Below, one piece after another: positions 51,954 through 62,224 of a DNA stretch of 64,000 nt. Both the position numbers and the translations under genes were made by a program. The stretch covers positions 1 to 64,000 of the forward strand of contig JAHOYZ010000024.1 in the NCBI GenBank assembly GCA_019038695.1. Direction: 5' to 3'. Every line of letters begins with the position of its first letter. Position 1 is the stretch's first letter. The notes beneath the pieces were generated by a model. It had not been told where the DNA came from. It saw nothing but the letters and a program-made list of their open reading frames with translations, and searched no databases. Origin of the DNA: Candidatus Zixiibacteriota bacterium. GTDB lineage: Bacteria > Zixibacteria > MSB-5A5 > GN15 > FEB-12.

Positions 51954-53097
51954 AAGAAATCACCAGAATCACAATTGATGCAATGCCGGCCAGCAATGCC
52001 GCCCGTGACAGCGGTTGCTGATCATCGAGCGTCGGTGGATGTTTCACCCGAAAGACCAGACCAAACACGGCAAACACCCACCACATAGGCGACTGAAAGC
52101 CCAACACGAAAAGACTTCCCATAGCAAGCATGCCAAGCCAGTGCTGATGTCGACGGGTAAGACCGTACAAGATGTGTCCACCGTCAAGCTGTCCTATTGG
52201 CAAGAGGTTGATCGCCGTAACCAGTAGACCCACCCAGCCGGCGAATGCGGCCTCGGAAAGCAAGTACATCTGTCCTTCCGGGGCGTTTCCGATAAGGGCC
52301 TGGGTGACTACGCGCATAAGGATTGATTCTCCTTCGAGGGCGAAAGGCAGGTCCTTGATTCCGAAAGTACCAAGTGGCTGGAAAGATGATTCCGCCAGTC
52401 CATAGATTAGCCAGAACACCGCCACTACCCATCCCGCCAACGGACCGGCCGCGCCGACTTCGATAAGATCACGGCGATTGTGAAATGGCGACCTTGATTT
52501 GATGATGGCTCCAAAGGTCCCAATGATGTTTGGAGCCGGAATGAAATATGGCCACGAAGTTATGATATGCCGCCTGCGACCGGCAATAAAATGACCCATC
52601 TCGTGCACCAGCAGGATTGACATCAGCGCCAGGGCAAACTCAACCCCAACGCCTTTGCTCAAGTCCTGGCCGGTGCCATCGACGGCCAGGGGAAAAGCCT
52701 TGAGAAGAAGACTTCCTTCATCAATTGCAACTGTCCCGCCATTTTGGAGTTGCATGGCAATGTAGTATGCGGCGGCGTTGAGATTGCGCAGGAAAACCGG
52801 AACTACGTATATGGAAAAAAGAGTGGCAACAAACAGTATGATGTTGAGCGGAGGGATACGTAGTCGCGGTTTCGGGTCAATGCGTAGCAGCGTACCGGCC
52901 TCGGTGGTCTCAAGGGTAAACCGATAGCCCGCTGTCTTGAGTCGCGAAGAGATGGCTTTGTGCGCTTTTGATCTATTCAGAGATCGATGGGTCAGGCCAA
53001 AGACCAGCTCATTCCCACGATAATACGCGGCGTTAATCTCAAACAGGTCACGCAATAGCAGGGTGATCTGGTCGGTGCTGTCGTTATCGGTGGACAT
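51931..53097 (-). CDS. M50-family (site-2 protease type) membrane metalloprotease
   Basis: ATG 53097 gives 388 residues (an in-frame ATG three codons earlier is possible). A soluble N-region of about 85 residues precedes the membrane part. HEMGH (zinc site) and LLPIGQLDGGHI (third ligand) are intact, with hydrophobic spans between and after. This resembles the EGY1/YwhC branch, in which the N-region precedes several helices. Its substrate may be a membrane anti-sigma factor or signal peptide, but none is coded nearby. Confidence 0.88.
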   Translation of the reverse strand: MSTDNDSTDQITLLLRDLFEINAAYYRGNELVFGLTHRSLNRSKAHKAISSRLKTAGYRFTLETTEAGTLLRIDPKPRLRIPPLNIILFVATLFSIYVVPVFLRNLNAAAYYIAMQLQNGGTVAIDEGSLLLKAFPLAVDGTGQDLSKGVGVEFALALMSILLVHEMGHFIAGRRRHIITSWPYFIPAPNIIGTFGAIIKSRSPFHNRRDLIEVGAAGPLAGWVVAVFWLIYGLAESSFQPLGTFGIKDLPFALEGESILMRVVTQALIGNAPEGQMYLLSEAAFAGWVGLLVTAINLLPIGQLDGGHILYGLTRRHQHWLGMLAMGSLFVLGFQSPMWWVFAVFGLVFRVKHPPTLDDQQPLSRAALLAGIASIVILVISFTPIPFR

Positions 53098-53135
53098 AAT
53101 ATGCAATTAAGGCACACGATGTATGCCGGTTCCAC

Positions 53136-53169
53136 AAAAAAAGAAGCGAGACCCCGAAGGTCTCGCTTC
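53136..53169 (-). terminator. rho-independent terminator of the giant exported protein gene
   Basis: On the minus strand an 11-bp perfect stem (GAAGCGAGACC/GGTCTCGCTTC) with a 5-base loop is followed by seven T. It lies 34 bases past the stop at 53203. Confidence 0.9.
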
Positions 53170-53202
53170 ATATATCAGGCGTAATGCCGTTCTAAAATCA
53201 AA

Positions 53203-56200
53203 TTAGAAAGCAAAAGCACCAACCGGGCAGTCACCACCGTTGAAGTAGAAGTCAATCAAGAAGTAGACATCATCAATATTGATGAGGCCACCCGGATCGC
53301 CATCTACATCTGAGAGGTGCTGGAACGGAATCGCTCCAGGAGTACCATCAGCAACGGTAATAGCCAGGTAAATGATGTCAGCCAGGTTAACCATGCCGTC
53401 ATTGTTGACGTCACCACGGCCGAAACCGGCCCACTGGTTGACCAAATTAGCCATAGGTACCAATTCCGCAGAACTGGAAGCGTCAGCCAGACCAAACAGT
53501 TGGAAGTGAACCACACCGATTTCGTATGTTTCATCTCCTACGAAGTCATGCTGAGCCAGGGTCACGAAGGCTTCTTCGTCACCAGCACCCATGTCACCAT
53601 CACTAAAGATACCAGGACCTGCGGTTACGTAACCCCAGGCGGCATCCCAGAACTGAGCCCAGTCCCAGAAACCTTGACCCGGGTTCACGCCAGAAGTACC
53701 CCAGACGTTAATCGAGGGTTCATAGCCGCAACCAAACGGAATCTTCACCTGACCAAAAGCCATATCCATTGTTGATTCATTGAAGAACCAGGATGTAGAT
53801 ATGTCACGGTCGATAAAGATGGTATCGTTACCGGCATCACAGTCGAAGTATTCGCCCATGTACCAGTTAGGTAGGTCAAGACCGTTACGTTCGGTGATTT
53901 CCATGATCTCAAGGGTAAGGTTAGCCAGCTCGGGAACGTCAATGGCGCCGACTACGCGACTGTTACAGTACAGTCCCATAGAGAGAGCGGCATCGAACGG
54001 AGCACCGAAGTTGCCCCAGTCCCAGCCATAGCCAAGGTCGAAGTTCTGGACCGAGTCGACCCAGCTCTTACAGACCATGTTACCCAGGATAGGATCATAG
54101 GTCCCACCATCGTCGTTGGTCATGTGACCCAGAGTGACGCCAGTTTGTAGTGCTGGCTTGCACTCACCGTCACACCAGTTCGGATCTGGCTGCATCGAGA
54201 CAAAGGCATCGACTTCACCACCACCTTGGGTCCAATCTTGACTATTGGTAGCCATGCGATGGCCGAGGGTGTCGCCGTCGTCCGCCCACCAGCCGTAAGA
54301 GCCCTGGTAGTACGTGGCGCCGTCGCCGTCAATCAGGAAGCAGTTGAAGCCGGAGGCACCGTCACCCCAGTCACCTGTTCCCAGGCGGCCAGTGTTGGTA
54401 ACGTGCTGCGCATTGGCTTCACCAATACCGAAATGCAGTGTCGTGGTGTCAATCAGACAGCCACCGACGAGTGTCACATACATTTCCGGACAAGCTAAAG
54501 TATCATCCAGAAAATAGTCCGGATCATTGGTGCAGAGCTGCACATAGAACGACTGCGGGCCACGGTTAATGTTGGCCTGTATAACGTCCACTACGAGATC
54601 AGCACTGTCACCGGCAGCCAAAACAGTCCCGTTTGTCGGGTAGTTTATGCCGTTGATGAAGTCCGGCATGCCAGCCGCAGAAGTGTTGGTCATCCGCTCA
54701 TTAGAGAAGTCACGGATAGTCTCGATCGAGCCTTCATCTATAGTGAGGTACTTAGACAAGAAAGCACTGCGGGAAATATCATTGGCGATATTGGCCGCAC
54801 GATCCATGAAATCAACCTTAGTATTCGAAGCAGCAAAATTGAAGATAACCGTTCCAAACGGATCGGTATCAGCAATTACGCTGTTGAAAATAAGGTCAGC
54901 ACATCCGGTATTCGTGAAGATACTAGGAGCAGAGAGTAGTACACTTGCCTGTCCACCAAACTCAACCGCAATTTGCGGGACGTAAGTCTGGATTTCGAGG
55001 CGAGGACGTGCAATGTCCTTATCCTTCAAGACGAATAGATTACCTATCAAGTCAGCTGTGACGAGAATAGGTTTACCGAGTTCATCAAGACCAAGTGCGA
55101 CGCCCACACCCTGACCAGGTGTGACGGAATGGCCACGACGTTGCCAGAGTTCTTCACCGGTGTTGCCATTAACGCAATGGAAGAAGCCGTCTTCGGTGAA
55201 CGCATAGACCAGATCAGGTGTAGGCTCCGGCTCGCAGGACATAACAGCGCCGGAATAGTAGCGACCACCACTTGCACTGCCAGGCTCGGTCCAATCCACA
55301 CTACCGGTGAACTTGTTGACGGCATACAAATTGCCACCAGCAGGCGGTCCCATCCAACGAGTCAGGGACGGCATTATCACACGGTTCTGATCAACAATGG
55401 GCGTCGAGTAGAACACACGGTTCGCAACCGTAGGATCACCTTCAATAGTTCCGTCCGACGCATGAATGCGATAGAACAGACCGTCAGTCGGGTGATCGGC
55501 TTCGGCACGCGAGTTTGCGTAGATCATATTAAGGCCGGCGTCATACGCAATACCACCAGTGAATCCTTCGTCTCCGACATACCCATTAGTATGGGTATAT
55601 ATGTTGACAGCCTGCAATCCACCAGCAGGGGGTACGGAAAGCTGCCAGTTGATAACACCCGTGGCAGCGTCGATGGCGTAAATGTCGCCCTCGGCTGCAG
55701 TGGCACGAGTACTGTAGAACAACTGGGTGCCGTCAGTGGCGCCGGAAATCCAGGTACTCTGAGTAACATAAACTGGGAAACCAGGAATTATGGCTCCAGG
55801 GAGTCCACCAGTAGGAATATCAATTCCAACTACTGCTGCATCGGCGCCGGTACCTTCTGATCCCCAGTAGAGGTTCTGGCCCAGAACGATGAAGTTGCCC
55901 CATCGCATCGAGCCAAACATTTCAGCGGGAGTAACGGTAGTGTTGGCACGGGCCCAAAGCTTGGTGCCAGTGGCGAAGTCAAGGCAGAAGATTTCACCAT
56001 TGCTACCACCAGTAAGGAACATGACAGGAAGGTCACTGTTGAATCCAGGTACTACGGCGATTGTCGGTGCGCAACGCACGTTCCCCGGCGTACCGTATTC
56101 CATTGGATAGAACGTGTATACCGGTAAACCGGTAGTAATGTCAAACACTATATATTCATCAGTGAACGAGCATACTACACGGTTGTCATAGATCACCGGA

Positions 56201-58155
56201 GCGGTCATACTAACGCCATTAGCATGCTTGAAGTTCCAAAGCAGGCTCATGTCGCACCAGGAATCACCGGTCTCCACATAGGAGTGGCCAGTGCGTGCCT
56301 GGTCGCCATTCCAGGTCGGATAATTCGCGACGGGAGCGCCGGCGGGAATTACCGAACAATCCAAACCAGTGTATGGAACGCAGCAATGAGTGGCTTCTAT
56401 GACCATATTCCAGTCACAGCCAACGCCCCAGTATGTACACATGGTGGACCAGGCGCCCCAGTACTCAGCCCAACTGTCAACGCAAGCACCGATACCGCCA
56501 CCAGCGTCGGACATAGTACGGATACCATCGATTGAGTCAGTACCATTCGATACAATGCCAACCCAGTAGTCACCAGAGATATAGGCGTCCGTTGCGACGA
56601 TTTGCATCGCCGGGAATAATACATAGTCACCAGGGTTCAGTGTAACCTGATCGGCTACAGCACCCGGCAAACCACCAGCATCGTGCCAGACATAGACCTC
56701 AGAGCTGGTTGTGTATGCGGTCGGTGTGCCATTGTCGTAGAGAGCTATGGCAACTTCCTGCACACGACATTGTGAACCAACGGAACTGAACCTCTGTGCA
56801 TGACCAAAGTCGCCATAAGCGTCTGGCAGACGCCAGAAATAGTCAACGCTAGTGTAGCACCAGTGGTCCGAGCACGTTTCGAACTCGTCACGACACGTGT
56901 AAGGTTCAAACATGAAGTTACAGTCGAGACCCCAACCATTAAGCATGTCTACCCAAGGTCCGCCAGCCCAATAGGAGGCCGAACGGCCGACACCAGCGGT
57001 GCCATCGTCGGATAGACAATACTCTAAGTCAACCGTAGCTGACGTTGAGAATGCAACGTGGAAGTCCCCGTTGATCATACCACCGAAAGGAACAGAAGTC
57101 CAGGTCGGGAAGGCAGGGTAAGTGCCGGCAGGTACGGTTACCTGGTAGATCGGCGGGTTAGCCGCATCAGGCAATCCGGCATCATCACCCCAAATGGTGA
57201 CAATAACATCGTCATTACCAAATGTTCCATTGCCTGCATCGTAGACCATGAGGTCTACCTGAACCAGAGTCTCAGGGGTTGAAACGCCGAAGCGCATCGA
57301 ATAGGCTTCGTCGCCATAAACATCGTGTGGGGCTGCCCAGATATAGGCGGCTCCAGCATAGTAACTATGCCAAGTGCAAACGGAATAAGGGATTTCATTG
57401 CAGCATCGTTCGCTCAGGATAAAGAACGAAACATCGAGACCCCAATCATTTAACATCGTCCCCCAGACACCGCCAATGTATTCACTGGCGCGCTCTTCAC
57501 CCGCATACGGTCCTTCAGCTTGATCCGAAATGATCGCCAGCGTATCGCCGGGACCACTCTGGAGAGTCGTCCAACCGTAATGATATTCATCGCCGTCACC
57601 GAACATCCAGCCACCAGCTGTGAAATCAGCCGAGGCATAGCCCAGACCGGAAGTCGGCAGGAGGGCGTAGAGAATATCAACCGAGTCAAGTTTGTTACCT
57701 GGGAATCCAAAACCATTATCGTCCCAAAGATACACACGCAAATCCGGCGTGCCGGTCATAACGGATCCGTACATGAGCAAATGAGCAAAATACAGCGTAC
57801 AATCGTAGCCGTCTTCTGTCGTAAAGCGCATGTTGAACAGATCATCTCCATAAGCATCCGGGATTGGCCAGTAGTAGTATGGAGCACCACTGGTATAATC
57901 CTGAACGTCACAGAATGAGAGATAAGGCGTGCCGGGCATAGAGAGGCCTGGCTCTACCTTACGCAGGGCAGATTCTGGTTTCTTAAAGGCGGGTTGTTCC
58001 GGACGGCCGTCAACGATAGCATTAAATCGAGGATTCGATGCATCAATCTTGATGACCGGGTTCAACTCACCTTTGCTTACGTCTGAAATTGCCGTACTGC
58101 TCAGGCCAATAACGAGACCTAAAACGAATACTGCGATTATCAGTCTTCTTAACAT
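53203..58155 (-). CDS. giant exported protein: three lobes, PQQ-like propeller, dockerin
   Basis: ATG 58155 has a perfect AAGGAGG and starts directly with a Sec signal (MLRRLIIAVFVLGLVIGLSS). The frame runs for 1650 residues. Residues 80-600 hold about four repeats of 150 residues marked by PDAYGDDLFNMRF, HDVYGDEAYSMRFG and PDAYGDFGHAQRFSS, each with YxxW and Cys pairs. Residues 610-1000 form a PQQ-type propeller (WNGDQARTGHSY, FDITTGLPVYTFYP, YAIDAATGVINWQL). A cysteine-bearing Ig-like part follows, then a dockerin pair (RGDVNNDGMVNLADIIYLA, GLINIDDVYFLIDFYFNGG). A surface scaffold or matrix protein is likely. Confidence 0.85.
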   Translation of the reverse strand: MLRRLIIAVFVLGLVIGLSSTAISDVSKGELNPVIKIDASNPRFNAIVDGRPEQPAFKKPESALRKVEPGLSMPGTPYLSFCDVQDYTSGAPYYYWPIPDAYGDDLFNMRFTTEDGYDCTLYFAHLLMYGSVMTGTPDLRVYLWDDNGFGFPGNKLDSVDILYALLPTSGLGYASADFTAGGWMFGDGDEYHYGWTTLQSGPGDTLAIISDQAEGPYAGEERASEYIGGVWGTMLNDWGLDVSFFILSERCCNEIPYSVCTWHSYYAGAAYIWAAPHDVYGDEAYSMRFGVSTPETLVQVDLMVYDAGNGTFGNDDVIVTIWGDDAGLPDAANPPIYQVTVPAGTYPAFPTWTSVPFGGMINGDFHVAFSTSATVDLEYCLSDDGTAGVGRSASYWAGGPWVDMLNGWGLDCNFMFEPYTCRDEFETCSDHWCYTSVDYFWRLPDAYGDFGHAQRFSSVGSQCRVQEVAIALYDNGTPTAYTTSSEVYVWHDAGGLPGAVADQVTLNPGDYVLFPAMQIVATDAYISGDYWVGIVSNGTDSIDGIRTMSDAGGGIGACVDSWAEYWGAWSTMCTYWGVGCDWNMVIEATHCCVPYTGLDCSVIPAGAPVANYPTWNGDQARTGHSYVETGDSWCDMSLLWNFKHANGVSMTAPVIYDNRVVCSFTDEYIVFDITTGLPVYTFYPMEYGTPGNVRCAPTIAVVPGFNSDLPVMFLTGGSNGEIFCLDFATGTKLWARANTTVTPAEMFGSMRWGNFIVLGQNLYWGSEGTGADAAVVGIDIPTGGLPGAIIPGFPVYVTQSTWISGATDGTQLFYSTRATAAEGDIYAIDAATGVINWQLSVPPAGGLQAVNIYTHTNGYVGDEGFTGGIAYDAGLNMIYANSRAEADHPTDGLFYRIHASDGTIEGDPTVANRVFYSTPIVDQNRVIMPSLTRWMGPPAGGNLYAVNKFTGSVDWTEPGSASGGRYYSGAVMSCEPEPTPDLVYAFTEDGFFHCVNGNTGEELWQRRGHSVTPGQGVGVALGLDELGKPILVTADLIGNLFVLKDKDIARPRLEIQTYVPQIAVEFGGQASVLLSAPSIFTNTGCADLIFNSVIADTDPFGTVIFNFAASNTKVDFMDRAANIANDISRSAFLSKYLTIDEGSIETIRDFSNERMTNTSAAGMPDFINGINYPTNGTVLAAGDSADLVVDVIQANINRGPQSFYVQLCTNDPDYFLDDTLACPEMYVTLVGGCLIDTTTLHFGIGEANAQHVTNTGRLGTGDWGDGASGFNCFLIDGDGATYYQGSYGWWADDGDTLGHRMATNSQDWTQGGGEVDAFVSMQPDPNWCDGECKPALQTGVTLGHMTNDDGGTYDPILGNMVCKSWVDSVQNFDLGYGWDWGNFGAPFDAALSMGLYCNSRVVGAIDVPELANLTLEIMEITERNGLDLPNWYMGEYFDCDAGNDTIFIDRDISTSWFFNESTMDMAFGQVKIPFGCGYEPSINVWGTSGVNPGQGFWDWAQFWDAAWGYVTAGPGIFSDGDMGAGDEEAFVTLAQHDFVGDETYEIGVVHFQLFGLADASSSAELVPMANLVNQWAGFGRGDVNNDGMVNLADIIYLAITVADGTPGAIPFQHLSDVDGDPGGLINIDDVYFLIDFYFNGGDCPVGAFAF

Positions 58156-59030
58156 GTATATCCTCCTTAAAGTAAGGAAAGCTGTGAACTTGCCGCACAA
58201 ACGTCGGCGAATTACCGGACTTGCCTTTTTATCGGCAGTCATAAGGCATTCCACCATGACCTCGCTGTTGTGTCTAGGGAAATGCGAGACAAACGCTGTA
58301 TCAAACAAGTTCAAATGTTCCTATCTTTCGGAGTCGGAGTTTGTAACTCCAGTTCTTTCTTTTCGTTGTGTCAAAAAAATTCAGTGCTTTGTAGCTCATT
58401 ATTTCACGGCTTATAGGTGTTTCTATTACCTCCATTAAACTAACCGCCTATATGCCCGAGGGCAAAAAAGCAGTTCGAGGTTATGGAAATAGTGGAAGTT
58501 ATTGAGGGTCGTATATCAGACAATAGTCGTGAAACCGTCAGTCATACCACAGCCGGAATTCCAAATGGGATTCAGAAGGCGATAAGACAGAATAATCCCC
58601 AAGCGAACCGGAGGATTTCGTTCAATAACAAATTGTCTTCACAAAAGAGGGTAAGATGTACGTTACAGACTAAATCATAAGTGGCTCTCAGATCTATTCC
58701 GCAACCTGCACACGCTCGGTACCAACTTACCTCATACTCAGGATTTGTCAAGTCGAAAATGGAAATAATTTCCAGAAAGTATTTGTAGGTCAGAATCCCT
58801 TGCGGTCCAGACAATTATCCAGTGGGCGGCAGACGCCCTCGTCTGCCGCTTTCGGCAATAGTAGCATTGTAGGTCAGAACCCCTTGTGGTCCTGACAATT
58901 ATTGAAGGCGGAACCGCGAAGAAGGGTTCCACCCTAAAGCATGACAACCAATCAGAGCGATATATCACAAACTCTGTAGAAATCGAAGAAAGGCTTGACA
59001 GGACGCCGGCTCGGGTCATCTTGGTGTGGG
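58156..59030. other. long intergenic region with REP-like repeats
   Basis: This 875-base gap lies between divergent genes. The first part holds the promoter and leader of the giant gene. 58783-58902 holds a repeat pair with hairpins. Minus-strand frames at 58572-59019 cross these repeats and are not called. Confidence 0.5.
58783..58902. repeat. REP-like pair of 36-bp direct repeats around a palindrome
   Basis: Two 36-base units (58783-58818 and 58867-58902) differ at three positions. Between them, 58826-58849 is a perfect 10-bp stem (GCGGCAGACG/CGTCTGCCGC) with a CCCT loop. A smaller GGAACC/GGTTCC dyad follows. This is the layout of intergenic palindromic repeats of the REP/BIME sort. Confidence 0.7.
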
Positions 59031-61436
59031 ATGCAACTTCATTCGCTAAAAATTCGGAATTATCGGGTACTTCGGAAGGTCGATCTTGAGTTTGGTGATG
59101 CTGTTATTGGTATCATCGGCAACAATGGGGTCGGTAAATCTTCAATTGTGGAGGCCATTTCATGGGCGCTTTATGGCCACCAGGCAGCCCGATCAGCCCG
59201 CGATGAGATCAAATCCAGCTATGCTGCAGCCAGCGATAATTGCGAGGTGACGCTGGATTTCTCCATCAAGGGAGAGTCCTATAGGGTAACTCGAAGCCTG
59301 ATAGGAAAGCGAGAGAGGCCGGAAGTGCAGTTATTTCGGGGGGAGGCTTCGGAATCGGTGGGGGTAACTGAGACTCGACGATATGTCGGGGAACTTCTGG
59401 GGTTGGATTGGAGAGGTTTTTTGACCTCTTTTCTGGCCCGACAGCAGGAACTTAACGCCCTTTCTGACCTGCCACCGGCTCGGCGGAGAGACCATCTGGC
59501 TGGAATGCTCGGTATCGAAAGGCTGGATCGGGTAGTTGCGCGGGTCAAAGAGGAAGCACGCCTGGATCGGGAAAAGGCAGAGTTGCTGGCCCCGCGACTG
59601 CTGGATTGTGACCGGATCTCGGCCCGGATAGCTGAACTCAGCTTGGAAAGATCCAATCTGACTCGGACCGTTGCAGAATTAGATGCTGAGCGCAGTCAAT
59701 CCGAAAAGGCGTTACGACAAACCACTATACAATACACCAAACTACAAGAGACGCGGTCTGTGTGGAGTCAGTTGACAGCTCAGATGGCGGCGATGGAGAC
59801 ATCTCACCGTCAGTTGCGGCAGCGGTTGGTACAATTGCGTGCTGAAGCAGATCGTCTGTCCGGACAAGCCGGCGAAGCTGATAGTCTTAAGGGGAGGATT
59901 ACGGAACTTCCGGTATTGAAACGGTGTCTTGATGATCTTAGGGCCACCCGAGGGCAGCTTGATCTTCACCAGCAGTTGACCACTCAATTGAGTGAGCTGG
60001 TTACTGAACGCAAGGATTTACGGCAGAGCCTGACTATGATCAGGATCGAATCCGGGTCGTTGAAGAAAGAGTTGGACGGAGTTCCTTCTGATATTGAGGG
60101 ACAATCCGACCGGGTAGGTCAGAAACTTGAGGAGGCTCGTGAAGAATACTCCCGGTGTCGGGGTCAGGGAGTAGCCGTGACAGAGCAGATATCTAAGTTA
60201 AGGATGCAAATGGAGCAGATTGCCAATTTGGGGCCGGACTCTACCTGTGATCGCTGTTTGCGTCCGCTTGGAGACGATCTGCCGAGCATCCGAAAGCACC
60301 TCAATGAGGAGATGGGACGACTCGCTCAACAGGATAATGAAGCCTCCCAACAGTTGAACACACTCAAGGCTGAGGGAGCTCTTTTGAAGGAAGAGTCGAC
60401 CCGTCTTCAGGCCAGCGAGACTCGACAGCGGGAACTGCAGATCAAACAAGAATCACTCGCTAAGAACGATAGTGAGCTTGTTCGGCGGGAAGAAGAAATC
60501 TCGCAGAGATTAGCTGATGTTACCAGTCGTTTGGATAAGGTCGGGCCGGTTGAATATGACCCTGAGCAGTTCTCCCGGGTGGAAAAGCAGGTTTCTTCTC
60601 TGGAGGATGATGAGAAGAGTCTCAACCAGTTGTTGGGTGCCCTGGCCAGGAAGCCTGCTGTCGAGAAAGAGATTGGTGATATTAAGGCTAGCATAGTGAG
60701 GTTGGATCATGAACTCGCTGATTCTAAGGAGGAACGAGAAAGTCTCGATTTCTCTGATAAGCGTTTCGAGGAATCCAGGTCAAAGTTCGAGGAGGCTCAG
60801 GCGAAACTGGAGAAAGTGCGGGGAGAGTTTGTGGCGGGAAGCACTAAACTTGAGGTCATGGCCAAGGAACTTGAATCCCAGGGGGAGCGGCTGGACGATC
60901 TCAACAAGATACGCGAGCAGGTCGATCAGTTACGTGATGACCAGTATTATGAGCAGAAGCTCGGTAGTTTGTTTGGGGAGTTTCGGGAGTATCTGGTATC
61001 GCGAATTCGTCCGACGCTGGCGGATTTTTCCAGTCGGCTCATTTCTGAAATGACAGATGGCCGCTATTCGATGGTCGAACTCGATGATAAGTATAACCTG
61101 CGTTTGCTTGATGCCAGTCAGTTCTATGGGATTGACCGCTTCTCCGGCGGAGAGAAGGATTTGGCCAATCTGTGTCTTCGCCTCGCAATCTCGCTGGCTC
61201 TGACCGAGTCGGCTGGTCTGGATCGGTCGTTTATCATTTTGGATGAGGTTTTCGGATCCCAGGATTCTAACCGCAAGGAGCTTATACTAAGTGCTTTGTG
61301 CAACCTGAAGCAACGCTTCCCGCAGATTATTCTGATTACTCATATTGAGGATATCCGCGATCAGGTGGAGACATTGATCGAGGTGGTTCCGGACGGGGAT
61401 GGTTGGTCGCGGGTGGAGGTACATGGGCATGGTTAA
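59031..61436 (+). CDS. sbcC: SbcC/Rad50-type SMC-like ATPase
   Basis: ATG 59031 gives 801 residues, shorter than the usual 1000 or so. Walker A GNNGVGKSS lies near residue 34. Long coiled coils flank a zinc hook (DSTCDRCLRPLG, about residue 405). The C-terminal head has the signature FSGGEKDLANLCLRL and Walker B SFIILDEVFGS. With SbcD (Mre11) such proteins open hairpins and process DNA ends. No sbcD gene is adjacent on either side. The 3' end overlaps the thermonuclease gene by eight bases, so the two are coupled. The reduced length comes from shorter coils. Confidence 0.88.
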   Translation: MQLHSLKIRNYRVLRKVDLEFGDAVIGIIGNNGVGKSSIVEAISWALYGHQAARSARDEIKSSYAAASDNCEVTLDFSIKGESYRVTRSLIGKRERPEVQLFRGEASESVGVTETRRYVGELLGLDWRGFLTSFLARQQELNALSDLPPARRRDHLAGMLGIERLDRVVARVKEEARLDREKAELLAPRLLDCDRISARIAELSLERSNLTRTVAELDAERSQSEKALRQTTIQYTKLQETRSVWSQLTAQMAAMETSHRQLRQRLVQLRAEADRLSGQAGEADSLKGRITELPVLKRCLDDLRATRGQLDLHQQLTTQLSELVTERKDLRQSLTMIRIESGSLKKELDGVPSDIEGQSDRVGQKLEEAREEYSRCRGQGVAVTEQISKLRMQMEQIANLGPDSTCDRCLRPLGDDLPSIRKHLNEEMGRLAQQDNEASQQLNTLKAEGALLKEESTRLQASETRQRELQIKQESLAKNDSELVRREEEISQRLADVTSRLDKVGPVEYDPEQFSRVEKQVSSLEDDEKSLNQLLGALARKPAVEKEIGDIKASIVRLDHELADSKEERESLDFSDKRFEESRSKFEEAQAKLEKVRGEFVAGSTKLEVMAKELESQGERLDDLNKIREQVDQLRDDQYYEQKLGSLFGEFREYLVSRIRPTLADFSSRLISEMTDGRYSMVELDDKYNLRLLDASQFYGIDRFSGGEKDLANLCLRLAISLALTESAGLDRSFIILDEVFGSQDSNRKELILSALCNLKQRFPQIILITHIEDIRDQVETLIEVVPDGDGWSRVEVHGHG

Positions 61437-62088
61437 TCACAACCGACAGCGGCGGCTGGTCATACGATTAGCGATCATGATTCTTCTGGTTGTTGTTCTG
61501 GTGGCATTTCGATTCGTAGGGGATATTGGACAGGAGAAGCATCCTAATGAACGATTCATTGTGGTCAGTGTCAAAGACGGCGATACCTTCACCATGACAG
61601 GAGGCGATAAGGTCCGTCTATTGTCGATGGACACGCCCGAGAAGGGGGAACCATTCTACGATGAGGCTACCCGGCTTCTCTCCGATCTGGTGTTGGGCGA
61701 GGAGGTGCATCTGGAGTTTGCCACTAAACGTCGTGACAAATATGGCCGGCTGCTGGGGTATGTTTATGTAGACAGCCTGTTTGTCAATCGTGCAATTTTG
61801 GAAAATGGTCTGGCAAATTTGTATCTGTTCAAGGATACCGATCTTGATCGGGAAGAGACGAACATTCTGTTGGGGGCGCAACGTTTGGCACTTGAGCGCA
61901 AGGTTGGGTTGTGGTCATTAGAGAGGGAGAAGGAAGATTACTATGTCGCTCGACCGGGGTCATTTCGGTTTCATCGTCCCGGTTGCGGTAATCTGAGACG
62001 CTCCAATTCGCAGGCGGACCGACTTTTTGATCATCGCCGAGAGGCACTCTGGGAAGGCCTGTCCCCCTGCCGCCGCTGTAGGCCGTGA
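61429..62088 (+). CDS. membrane-anchored thermonuclease (SNase) with Cys-rich tail
   Basis: ATG 61429 is preferred (GGAGG nine bases upstream; ATG 61423 is close behind it), giving 219 residues. An N-terminal anchor helix (LVIRLAIMILLVVVLVAFRF) leads to an SNase domain with KDGDTF, VRLLSMDTPEKGE and RDKYGRLLGYV, which hold the catalytic Arg, Glu and Asp set. The tail HRPGCGNLRR...PCRRC is an Ada-like metal-binding motif found on some bacterial SNases. It starts inside the sbcC-like gene. It may degrade DNA at the envelope. Confidence 0.85.
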   Translation: MVNHNRQRRLVIRLAIMILLVVVLVAFRFVGDIGQEKHPNERFIVVSVKDGDTFTMTGGDKVRLLSMDTPEKGEPFYDEATRLLSDLVLGEEVHLEFATKRRDKYGRLLGYVYVDSLFVNRAILENGLANLYLFKDTDLDREETNILLGAQRLALERKVGLWSLEREKEDYYVARPGSFRFHRPGCGNLRRSNSQADRLFDHRREALWEGLSPCRRCRP

Positions 62089-62224
62089 TGGCCCAGCGGA
62101 CTCGTGACCGCATGACGATTCAATCACCCATCTGAGAGTTGCAAGAACGGCCCCTTTTAATTTGTCAATATGGACAGTTTGTGCGTCTATGGAGTATACC
62201 TTATATAGAAGAGGGTTATTTTTT

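Noticed and set aside
55129-55860. 243-codon plus frame opposite the giant exported gene
   Set aside because: Antisense shadow of the PQQ-like propeller region.
58572-59019. Two overlapping minus frames of 80-93 codons
   Set aside because: They read through REP-like repeats and hairpins; the repeated peptide pieces come from the DNA repeats.
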